Shown: piece by piece, positions 23,986 to 30,984 of the stretch | Layout of the letters: every line of letters starts with the position of its first letter | Position numbering within the stretch: the first letter of the stretch is position 1 | Assembly (NCBI GenBank): GCA_024279915.1 | Contig: JAJRRB010000080.1 | Span: 1-46,409, forward strand | Length of the DNA: 46,409 bases | Reading direction: 5' to 3' | Source: Deltaproteobacteria bacterium | GTDB taxonomy: Bacteria > Desulfobacterota > Desulfuromonadia > Desulfuromonadales > BM103 | Position numbers and translations under genes: made by a program | The notes under the pieces: model-generated | What the model was told of the DNA's origin: nothing | Database searches by the model: none | Seen by the model: the letters and a program-made list of their open reading frames with translations, nothing else

Positions 23986-25335
23986 ATGTTTTCAATTCTC
24001 ATCAAAACAGCATCGCTTATTTTTGTCACAATTTTATGTGCACTTTCTCTGGTCGCCTGCAGTGACAGTAGTAGCCCCGACAACGTTACTGGTTCTTCAG
24101 ACATACAGCCTTCGACAGTCACTGGCACCCTCACCACGGAGACGAGCACAGTCACGAAGATCCTGAGCTTCTTGTCTCCCGCTTCCGCCACAGCAAATGT
24201 GCAAGCCACTATCTATCTTGACGATTTCCCCACTCCATTTTTCTCAGATGCTGATGGAAACTTTTCAATACCAAGTATGCCAGATGGTGATCATTCATTG
24301 TTTATTGATTTAGGGGATGGGGACAATATTGTTTTTCCTTTCCGCATGGCTTCCGGGCTTGGGCTTGCTTTTGGGATGATGACAATTGCTGATGGGCAAA
24401 TTATTGATTTTACAGGGTTTAATGGCTACCACTTTGGCTGGGTCGATGAAGACGGAGATGGCATCAACGACAACTTTGTCGATGTCGATGACGACGGTGT
24501 TTGTGATGCCGGCTATCGTTATGAAGGCTACCCATACCGTATGAATTATGGTTTCTTTGATGAAAACAACGACGGTCTAAACGATCATTTTACCGATGCA
24601 GACGGAGATGGAATCAATGATCTCACAGGGCATATTTACCGATTTGGGTTCGGCTTCATTGATGAGAATGAGGATGGGGTAAATGATCGGTTTTTAGATG
24701 CCAACGGTGACGGCATTTGTGATCTTACCGGCATGCCCTTTCAGCATCCTTTCGGTTGGTCTGATGAAGACAATGATGGGGTCAATGATCGATTCGCAGA
24801 TGCAAATGGTGAAGGAGCAAACGACATAACAGGCACTCATTATGTGGCCATGCCTGGTTGGGTTGATCTTGACGAAGATGGCTTCAACGACCTTTTTGCT
24901 GACTCAAATGGAGACGGTATCAACGATTTTGGAAATGTCATGCCTTATGGTTATGGGTTTGGTTGGCTTGACGAAAACAATGACGGTATCAATGATCGAT
25001 TCGTTGATGCAAATGGTGATGGGATTAACGACCTGATGAATGGCCCGTATGCTGGGCAGAGTTATTCTTACGGATTTACAGACCATAGCCAAGATACCAA
25101 TGGTGATGGGATCAATGATGTGACAGGTCATTCTTATAGACATGGTTTCGGATGGATCGACCAAGACAATGACGGCATCAATGATGTCTTTACTGATGCA
25201 GACAATGATGGGATAAACGACATTTTTGGCTATCATTATGGTGGAGGTTATCGATTCAGTGAGGACTTTAATGGCTGGATGGGTATGCAGAAACCTAGTT
25301 GGCCACTGGGCCGAAGAAACATGATGAGCCTCTAA
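23986..25335 (+). CDS. Lipoprotein with Asp-rich calcium-binding-like repeats
   Basis: The 449-residue protein has a lipoprotein signal with lipobox LVAC (Cys25), then a Ser/Thr-rich linker and a short carboxypeptidase-regulatory-like segment (about 75-110, FSDADGNFSIPSMPDGDHSL). From about residue 150 to 430 a unit of about 37 residues repeats roughly eight times: (W/F)xDExxDGxND xFxDAxGDGIND, then TG and an aromatic/Gly-rich link. The DxDxDG loops are like thrombospondin type-3 or EF-hand-type calcium sites. A surface-exposed, calcium-stabilised adhesin or structural protein is inferred. Repeats differ in sequence, so the array is not recent. It ends 92 bp before repeat E. Confidence 0.85.
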   Translation: MFSILIKTASLIFVTILCALSLVACSDSSSPDNVTGSSDIQPSTVTGTLTTETSTVTKILSFLSPASATANVQATIYLDDFPTPFFSDADGNFSIPSMPDGDHSLFIDLGDGDNIVFPFRMASGLGLAFGMMTIADGQIIDFTGFNGYHFGWVDEDGDGINDNFVDVDDDGVCDAGYRYEGYPYRMNYGFFDENNDGLNDHFTDADGDGINDLTGHIYRFGFGFIDENEDGVNDRFLDANGDGICDLTGMPFQHPFGWSDEDNDGVNDRFADANGEGANDITGTHYVAMPGWVDLDEDGFNDLFADSNGDGINDFGNVMPYGYGFGWLDENNDGINDRFVDANGDGINDLMNGPYAGQSYSYGFTDHSQDTNGDGINDVTGHSYRHGFGWIDQDNDGINDVFTDADNDGINDIFGYHYGGGYRFSEDFNGWMGMQKPSWPLGRRNMMSL

Positions 25336-25426
25336 ACCACTTAAGAGAGAACGCCCCGGGATGGCGTGCTCCCTGGTACGTTGGCGCACCGCGGAGCGAT
25401 GCGTTAACTTTCGCATATCCCCCTGC

Positions 25427-25606
25427 TTCGGGAGCAGGGGGGCGCTGGTTCGAATCAAATCCTCCCGACCAGTGTTTACATGAGAGCGACCTTCCCGGGG
25501 CCGCTCTTTTCTTTCGAGCTCCGGTCCATGTCCGGTACCGGCAGTATCCCCAACTGACCAATTTGATGTCTCAGGAATGTAGTGTTTGAATGTTCCGGGG
25601 CGGCTC
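25427..25606 (+). repeat. Repeat E: diverged tRNA-Pro 3' fragment with conserved tail
   Basis: TTCGGGA at 25427-25433 (CCCCTGC before it matches the stem) continues to ACCA at 25468-25471, but with changes in the T arm and acceptor (CGAATCAAATCCTCCCG), making it the most decayed long copy. Terminator stem (one change), TCCGGTCC and TCCGGTAC 11 bp apart, box CTGACC (25554) 18 bp TGTAGT (25578), and GTTCCGGGGCGG follow. Confidence 0.85.
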
Positions 25607-25747
25607 CTTCATTCCTTGTCTCCCTAACAATTCACAATGGATGCATTTGATATAATGATAGTCATTGGTATCATTATATAAGAAATTTCCTTGCAGTTCC
25701 CTATGCATCATCAAGCTAAAAAAGTAAAAAGCTACTGGAGAAATGCA

Positions 25748-26065
25748 ATGAAAAAACCGTATGAAATAGGAACTTCGCCAAAGCGGACATATCTCTATGC
25801 TCGCTCTTTTCAGACCCCCTTCACGGCTGAGATTGCACAAACGTTAGCAAGGGAATTCCTCCTTCTTGGTGAAGACCTGGATGTCTCAGGATGCCTTATT
25901 GACATACGCGGGACTCGGAGTGTGTCGAGTGTTGTTGAAAAATACAATTTCGCATACAAAGACACGGCAGAAATCGGGCTACCACGCCGCTGGAGATATG
26001 CCTTCATCAAAGATCATGGTGATAAGTCACTGGAATTCATTGAATTAGTCATGACAAATGCTTGA
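25748..26065 (+). CDS. STAS/SEC14-like protein, ended early by an in-frame TGA
   Basis: The 105-residue product starts at the ATG with GGAGA nine bases upstream. It resembles SpoIIAA/STAS-like single-domain proteins: CLIDIRGTRSV is the strand-loop pair, then EKYNFAYKDTAEIGLPRRWRYAFI and ELVMTNA. Relatives continue after that point with a glycine and a last helix. Here the Gly position is TGA, and the next 29 codons in the same frame (YQFRTFEEESEAIDWLDA) look like that missing C-terminus. The product therefore lacks its last strand and helix. Proteins of this class often take part in regulation by anti-anti-sigma-like contacts. First gene of cargo unit 5; a TG-proximal frame from 25691 is less likely. 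Confidence 0.6.
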   Translation: MKKPYEIGTSPKRTYLYARSFQTPFTAEIAQTLAREFLLLGEDLDVSGCLIDIRGTRSVSSVVEKYNFAYKDTAEIGLPRRWRYAFIKDHGDKSLEFIELVMTNA

Positions 26066-26155
26066 TATCAGTTTCGTACATTTGAAGAAGAGAGCGAGGC
26101 AATTGACTGGTTGGACGCCAGTCAGACTAACAAATCAGCCTCAGACCCCGGTTAG
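26066..26155 (+). pseudogene. In-frame continuation of the STAS-like gene after the TGA
   Basis: Twenty-nine sense codons and a TAG follow the TGA at 26063-26065 in the same frame. The sequence FEEESEAIDWL matches the usual end of the family (acidic residues, then AxxWL). A GGA to TGA change is the simplest cause; recoding is possible but not supported by any visible stem-loop. Confidence 0.5.
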
Positions 26156-26178
26156 GGTGTTCATTTCTCATCAAACAT

Positions 26179-26206
26179 GCCCCAGCCACTCCGGTTGGGG
26201 CTTTTT
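26179..26206 (+). terminator. Intrinsic terminator after the STAS-like gene
   Basis: GCCCCAGCC pairs with GGTTGGGGC, then TTTTT. Same hairpin as at 17625. The spacer from here to 26477 holds no supported gene. Confidence 0.85.
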
Positions 26207-26477
26207 CGTTTCACCTGTCAACCAGCGTCCAACATTGACCCAGCATCGGCATCCGAGCTCCATGAGCAAGAAACAACTTAACTCCTTGTATACACAAATG
26301 AAAATCTGAAATATGTCGTGCCAACGTTCGGCGCCGATTTCATTTCTAAATGGGTAAAATATTCATGAGTCAGCTTGCCAGTGAACAGCCTGTGAATTTA
26401 CTGGACAAGAGCAACATGTAAGAGTAAATTTATTCACATTAAACACCTTTCACTTTTAACATCTTCAGGAGTGCATC

Positions 26478-27320
26478 ATGATTCTCAAAACAGTCTCTTA
26501 TTCTCTTTTGGCATTCGCCCTGTTAGGTCTGACGGTCAGCAGCCAAGCCTTCGGCGCAACAGACAAACTCACATCAGCAGGCTGCAAAACTGAAATATAC
26601 CTTCTTAAAGATATTGCAGAGGCTTATGAAACACAAACCGGCAAATCGATACGCCTCGGTAGCACCGGAAACAAGAAAGCTGTCAACCTGCTTCTTGAAG
26701 AGAAGGTCGACTTCATCTTTACCTGCAAACCGATTGAAAAATTGAGCCAGGGGATGAAACTCGACAAAGAGCAAGTTTCCTCGTGGAAGAGCATTGCCCT
26801 TGCCAAAGATCCGATCATAATCGTCGCAAACCGCAATAGCGGAGTCACAAATATCACGAAGGACGAATTGACAAGAATTTTTCAGGGACAAATCACCAAC
26901 TGGAAAGAGCTTGGTGGTAATGACATACCGGTCTTACCGGCCCACCTCTCTGAGGATCTGGAGAGTGGCCTTGTTTTGTTGTTCAAAGAGTTCACGGTGG
27001 GAACCAAAGGGAAGCTGATGGACGACGCAATGGAAGCTAAGGCACCAAGTATGCTCGGAAATTACACCACGGTGACATCCGGTGCGATTAGCTTCATGAA
27101 CTATAATACCTACGAGGAAAAGTTTGGGGCTATTCTAAAAATCAATGGTGTTTTCCCAAATGATGAAAATATCCGTAACGAAACTTACCCACTAACTGCG
27201 ACTTATTTCTTGACGATTGACGGTAGAGACAACGAAGCAATGGTCGAATTCATTGATTTTACAAGATCGAAAGTCGGGCAGAGTGCGATCAGCAAGAATT
27301 ATATTTCCATTTCAAATTGA
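26478..27320 (+). CDS. PstS-like solute-binding protein, orphan
   Basis: The 280-residue protein has a Sec signal peptide (cleavage near AFGA, residue 27) and a type-2 periplasmic binding fold of the PstS class: IYLLKDIAEAYE, VDFIFTCKPIEKL, the hinge segment IIIVANRNSGVTNITKDELTRIFQGQITNWKELGG, and GAISFMNYNTYEEKFG. The hinge region is that of phosphate-binding proteins, but the first ligand loop (LTSAGCKTEIY) lacks the usual GSST pattern, so the ligand may be another anion. There is no pst permease or ATPase gene in the window, and the gene stands alone with GAGTGC-type upstream sequence and an ATG. A sensing or scavenging role is inferred. Confidence 0.8.
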   Translation: MILKTVSYSLLAFALLGLTVSSQAFGATDKLTSAGCKTEIYLLKDIAEAYETQTGKSIRLGSTGNKKAVNLLLEEKVDFIFTCKPIEKLSQGMKLDKEQVSSWKSIALAKDPIIIVANRNSGVTNITKDELTRIFQGQITNWKELGGNDIPVLPAHLSEDLESGLVLLFKEFTVGTKGKLMDDAMEAKAPSMLGNYTTVTSGAISFMNYNTYEEKFGAILKINGVFPNDENIRNETYPLTATYFLTIDGRDNEAMVEFIDFTRSKVGQSAISKNYISISN

Positions 27321-27421
27321 GATAGAGTCGGCAGGGGGAAACATCCTTGCTCAATGTGTCTAATATTTGGAGTGCGACAATCGTTGAGATCTGTGGCGAG
27401 TAATTATTACTTTACACCTGC

Positions 27422-27625
27422 TTCGGGAGCAGGGGGTCGCTGGTTCGAATCCAGTCATCCCGACCAGTGTTTACAAGGAGTGACCTTCCCGGGGTCGCTC
27501 TTTTCTTTTACTCTCCGGTCCATGTCTGGTCCACAGGAATTCCTAACTGACAATTTGAGGTCTCACTGAATGTAGCGTTGGTGATCTCCGGGGCGGGATT
27601 TCTTTCCGGGGCGTCTCTGGTGCGT
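27422..27625 (+). repeat. Repeat F: tRNA-Pro 3' fragment with conserved tail
   Basis: TTCGGGA at 27422-27428 (CACCTGC before it also matches) continues to ACCA at 27463-27466. Tail: hairpin GAGTGACC/GGTCGCTC, TCCGGTCC and TCTGGTCC 11 bp apart, box CTGACA (27547) 18 bp TGTAGC (27571), then CTCCGGGGCGGG and TTCCGGGGCGTCTCTGG. Confidence 0.9.
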
Positions 27626-27731
27626 TTCTCTGTGCATTCTTATTGTTCAGGGGGGTTAAAAAGGTCAACCCTGATTGGAGTTGACCTGCAAAACCTTCTG
27701 ACACAACATCTGTGACGTTCCCTTTATTGAC

Positions 27732-28148
27732 TTATCGATCAATTACACTAAATAGATCATCATCCTCAAGTTGAATCCTTTTCTTAACAACACCCACAAA
27801 CGCCTCGGTCTCCATTACGAACTGTTCTGGGCTTTCCTGAATTGATAAAGAGGTTGACCACATATCTTTATAGGCGTTAAGAGTCTTACGTAGTCCCCCG
27901 ATTTGATCTTGAAATGACTTGCCTAGTTCATTGAGCTTTACATTGGGACTTTCTGATAAGTGTTGGTAGAGCACATTGTCTTCTAATGCAAGGTGGACAC
28001 TGAGTCTTTCGGCCAGGCGGCTAATCAGACTGCTGACATCATCAGCATTAGTCTGCAAAGTATGAATGTCGAGCAACTCATTTATTTGGGCCATCAGCCT
28101 CGTAATTTCATCATGTTGCGTTTGATAAAGATCTGTCTGGATTCCCAT
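27732..28148 (-). CDS. Hemerythrin-like (HHE) protein
   Basis: The start is the ATG with GGAGA five bases upstream, giving 138 residues; four codons more are open ahead of it. It is all helical and has the HHE pattern: QHDEITRLM in the first helix, HLALEDNVLYQHL in the second, and KKRIQLEDDDLF in the last. The third His of canonical hemerythrin is replaced by the acidic RIQLEDDDLF, so iron ligation may be incomplete. Hemerythrin-like proteins sense or bind O2, NO or iron. It is the only gene of cargo units 2-6 on the minus strand, convergent with the promoter-like box of repeat F. Confidence 0.75.
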   Translation of the reverse strand: MGIQTDLYQTQHDEITRLMAQINELLDIHTLQTNADDVSSLISRLAERLSVHLALEDNVLYQHLSESPNVKLNELGKSFQDQIGGLRKTLNAYKDMWSTSLSIQESPEQFVMETEAFVGVVKKRIQLEDDDLFSVIDR

Positions 28149-28679
28149 CGTTATCTCCATTCACAGTAATTGATGACCATATTAGTATAGTATCTGCGCC
28201 CAACTTGGATAACGCAAGAATTATTTCGCAACAGAAGAGAGACTTATGCTACTTCCAATCGCATCTTGAAGATGTGATCGTTACTTTTGATGATTTGTTT
28301 GCAGACATAAAAAACATAATCCTGATTGTTGATGACAGCCCAATCGTGGCTGGCGGTAAAGTAATAAAGCAGGGACGTCCCCTTTCGCCTTTCGCCTGGA
28401 CCAGACCTGGACCGAGCTTTTCGACGCACCTCCAACCCACCAACTTTTAAGTGTCATCTAATTGGCCTCGTATCATTAATTTGTTTGAATCTTGGCAAAG
28501 GTCTTGCTTCCAATCAGTGGGAGTTGCGACAGTGAATAGCCTCTCATCCAAGTTTTCGCTTACAAGTCACGTCGTTGCGATCATCAAGACGCTTCTATTG
28601 ATATTCCCTGACGCACGATACCGGCAGAAGCTTCGCAAAACAGCGGGATCAAACGTCATATCACTGAAGGATATTGTCT
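28149..28679. other. Spacer with a degenerate arm-like pair, no supported gene
   Basis: GGACCAGA (28398) and GGACCGAG (28409) keep the 11-bp period and orientation of the pair at 17703, so an old unit end may lie near 28.4-28.5 kb, but no tRNA fragment accompanies it. Open frames here (for example 28205-28450) have no ribosome site and look random. Confidence 0.5.
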
Positions 28680-29414
28680 ATGTCATTTTTCAAATGGATA
28701 CTTTACGGAGGGTTTCTTTTACAAATTGCCACGGCAACTGCGTCAACAGACACGCCGGATAAGGTCCTACGCGTTTATGGCCCCGGCGGGCCGCATCATG
28801 TTCTTCAGGAATGTGCTGATCTATTTCTGGAGAGAAGTGGCGTAGATGTTGCTGTTATTAAAGCCTTACCCTTCGACTTGAAGCGAAAACTCCCCGAGGA
28901 CGGCGACATCTACTACGGTGGTGCGGAATATATGCTGGAAGAGTTCGACCGACAGAATCCCGGCATACTCGATGTGAGTACGGCGGAAAAACTACATGCG
29001 CGACGGATTGGTATTATTGTTCGCAAGGGGAATCCTCTTAACATTAACGGGGTCGATGCTCTGAAGCGAAAAGAGGTTGATCTCCTGGATGTAAAACTAG
29101 AGAAAATGAGACATTTCTACGGTGATCCATCCGGCGGACTCGGCTATGTCAACCGACTTGAATATACAGGACGCCAAGGTCTCTCGGCATGGATAAGTTC
29201 TCCAGACCTTGATGCTTGGGTTACCTATAAATCCTGGCACACTTTGATCTCAGATGATGCGGATTTCATCGAAATACCTGGCGACAAGGCCATTCGCTAT
29301 ACCCCCGTAGCACTAACCAACAGAACCATCTATCGGGAGGAGGCGATAGCGTTCATTAATTTTTTGAAGTCAGATGAGGCTCGCCTGATCTTCGCGAAAC
29401 ATGGATGGGAATGA
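28680..29414 (+). CDS. AcfC-like periplasmic binding protein
   Basis: The 244-residue protein starts at an ATG with GAAGGA upstream (a TTG two codons earlier is less likely), with a signal peptide ending near ATAS. It matches the accessory colonization factor AcfC class of binding proteins: LRVYGPGGPHHVLQECADLF at the start of the mature protein, DIYYGGAEYMLEEF, IIVRKGNPLNINGVDAL, DPSGGLGYVNRL, and a C-terminal AIAFINFLKSDEARLIFAKHGW. Family members bind sulfate-like or carboxylated ligands; ligand here unknown. No transporter gene is near. It is the third binding protein in the array and the last gene before the array end at 29450. Confidence 0.85.
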   Translation: MSFFKWILYGGFLLQIATATASTDTPDKVLRVYGPGGPHHVLQECADLFLERSGVDVAVIKALPFDLKRKLPEDGDIYYGGAEYMLEEFDRQNPGILDVSTAEKLHARRIGIIVRKGNPLNINGVDALKRKEVDLLDVKLEKMRHFYGDPSGGLGYVNRLEYTGRQGLSAWISSPDLDAWVTYKSWHTLISDDADFIEIPGDKAIRYTPVALTNRTIYREEAIAFINFLKSDEARLIFAKHGWE

Positions 29415-29449
29415 ACCGACATTGGCTTACTTTTGTCGAGACTATAGAC

Positions 29450-29461
29450 TTCGGGAGCAGG
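29450..29461 (+). repeat. Repeat H: minimal tRNA-Pro core at the array end
   Basis: Only the anticodon loop and 3' stem (TTCGGGAGCAGG) are kept; the rest of the tRNA and the tail are missing. The ordinary chromosome seems to resume after it. Twelve bases can match by chance, but the position right after the last cargo gene makes it the likely right border. Confidence 0.55.
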
Positions 29462-29551
29462 TGAGCTATGACTACTTAATAGACTGAGCCAGCAAAGAGT
29501 TTTAGTGAGCTCCTGGGCGGGGGCGTACTCTGGAACTTTTGATGGAGTTTT

Positions 29552-29941
29552 CTACTCTTCTCTGCTTTCAGAATAGTAACATTCCAATACAGCCTTGGTA
29601 ATGTTAGAAAGTCTTATGGCTCGGATACTTTCTCTACTGAACCAGTGCGCATTACAATCTTTCACATCAGACATCTTTTTGCTGTTAATGTCCCCGACAT
29701 AGACAGAAACCTCGACGTCACCATTCCTGACAGGTGAAGGGCCTTTGATGGTTTTTTCAAGTTTTCTGAAAACTGAAGAGACTTGGTCTTTCATTTCTCT
29801 GGCAACAACGTTTTCCAAACACTGCATCTCATCTTCACCCGGATCAATCTCTCCTCCGGGAAGTATCCAAAAATCTCCCCTTTTGATCAAGAGGATCATA
29901 CCTTTTCTCTCAACGATGATGTCTACAACTTTAATTGTCAT
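29552..29941 (-). CDS. Nudix-like hydrolase with a degenerate Nudix box
   Basis: The 129-residue protein has the Nudix fold layout: VVDIIVERKGMILLIKRGD, then FWILPGGEIDPGEDEMQCLENVVAREMKDQ. The GGE-PGE part and the RE are there, but the segment between is longer than in the G-x5-E-x7-RE consensus and the EE of REUxEE reads KD, so catalysis is doubtful. A C-terminal HWFSRESIRAI segment is typical of the fold. It is the first gene after the array. It could bind nucleotide derivatives without hydrolysing them. Confidence 0.72.
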   Translation of the reverse strand: MTIKVVDIIVERKGMILLIKRGDFWILPGGEIDPGEDEMQCLENVVAREMKDQVSSVFRKLEKTIKGPSPVRNGDVEVSVYVGDINSKKMSDVKDCNAHWFSRESIRAIRLSNITKAVLECYYSESREE

Positions 29942-30230
29942 TGCCCCTCCCCAATTTCCTCAGGAACTCAAGTAAAAGCCTACTGTTAACTTACAATAAT
30001 CTGACGGGTAGGTAAAGTGTTGCTTTCCACTCAGGACATGTTATGAGTAGAAAATAGTTCCAGCAATGCTTTGAGGGCTTTTAGCTTTTGATCTCCGGCC
30101 ATTTTCTGGACGCAGCACTCGCTGCGAAATTCTTTCAACTTGATTCACTTTTCTCTTCAAGCTATCGTCACTGCACCCATCCAGAGTTTCCAGATGGGCA
30201 CTCACAAAATTCCCTGGAGGCTCGCAAGCA

Positions 30231-30983
30231 ATGAAACTTGCCAAGTCGATATTAAAGAAGTTTATACCACTTTTTCAGAACAGCTCATTCTTCATGCAGG
30301 GGCAGATGGATATTAATCCAAAGTCTCGTTGGAACAACGCCTCACTCCGCAGCGAAACCGGTGGCTTCTACCCAAAAGATGACAGTTCCAAACGCCAGAT
30401 CCAAAATCTGGAGCCCTGGGATAATACCCGCCGCGACATGATCACACTTATGCTTCGTACTTTAGTGGAAAAAAACATTGCCGGCACCTTCGCAGAGTTA
30501 GGGGTTTACAAAGGCAACACCGCAAAGCTCATTCATCACTACACACCTGAACGACAACTGCACTTGTTTGACACCTTCGAAGGCTTTACCGACCGCAGTG
30601 TCGATGCCGAAAAAGGCCATACTGACTTTGATACTAAGGGGAGTAAGTTTTCAGACACCTCGATCACGCAGGTTCGAAAATACATCGCACCTCAAAATGA
30701 CAATATCACTTTTCACCAGGGGTACTTCCCCGACAGCCTGCCCAAAGACTTCCCCGAACAGAAGTTTGCCTTTGTCCATCTCGATGCTGATCTCTATGAA
30801 CCAACATTCGAAGGTCTCAAATATTTTTATCCACGCATGAGCAAAAAAGGCATCATCCTGGTTCACGATTACAATGCCTGGATCGGAGCCCGCAAAGCAG
30901 TAGATGATTTCTTTGCCGACAAAGAGGAACTTCCTGTGCCCATGCCTGACAAAAGCGGTTCCGTGCTCATCATCAAACAATAA
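30231..30983 (+). CDS. TylF/macrocin O-methyltransferase family protein
   Basis: The 250-residue protein has a Rossmann methyltransferase core: FAELGVYKGNTAKLIHHY is the SAM-binding motif I, LHLFDTFEGF motif II, and FVHLDADLYEPTFEGLKYFYPRM followed by KKGIILVHDYN the metal-binding and motif IV region of the TylF family. These enzymes methylate sugar hydroxyls in antibiotics and surface glycans; with the InaA-like kinase next door, a role in cell-surface carbohydrate is plausible. It ends one base before the convergent kinase gene. The preceding 289-bp spacer shows no supported gene. Confidence 0.85.
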   Translation: MKLAKSILKKFIPLFQNSSFFMQGQMDINPKSRWNNASLRSETGGFYPKDDSSKRQIQNLEPWDNTRRDMITLMLRTLVEKNIAGTFAELGVYKGNTAKLIHHYTPERQLHLFDTFEGFTDRSVDAEKGHTDFDTKGSKFSDTSITQVRKYIAPQNDNITFHQGYFPDSLPKDFPEQKFAFVHLDADLYEPTFEGLKYFYPRMSKKGIILVHDYNAWIGARKAVDDFFADKEELPVPMPDKSGSVLIIKQ

Positions 30984-30984
30984 G

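Noticed and set aside
26063-26065. TGA as selenocysteine codon
   Set aside because: The family has Gly at this place and no stem-loop of SECIS type is visible after it; a nonsense change is simpler.
28205-28450. 81-codon plus-strand frame after the hemerythrin gene
   Set aside because: No ribosome site, runs through the arm-like pair, composition not protein-like.
2000-29500. Integron with attC sites
   Set aside because: Repeats are tRNA fragments with terminators; no attC-type RYYYAAC/GTTRRRY pairing and no intI gene were seen.
2000-29500. CRISPR array
   Set aside because: The repeats are kilobases apart with genes between them, not short regular spacers; no cas genes.
30041-30244. 67-codon minus-strand frame upstream of the methyltransferase
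   Set aside because: Overlaps the methyltransferase start and has no recognisable domain; not strong enough to call.
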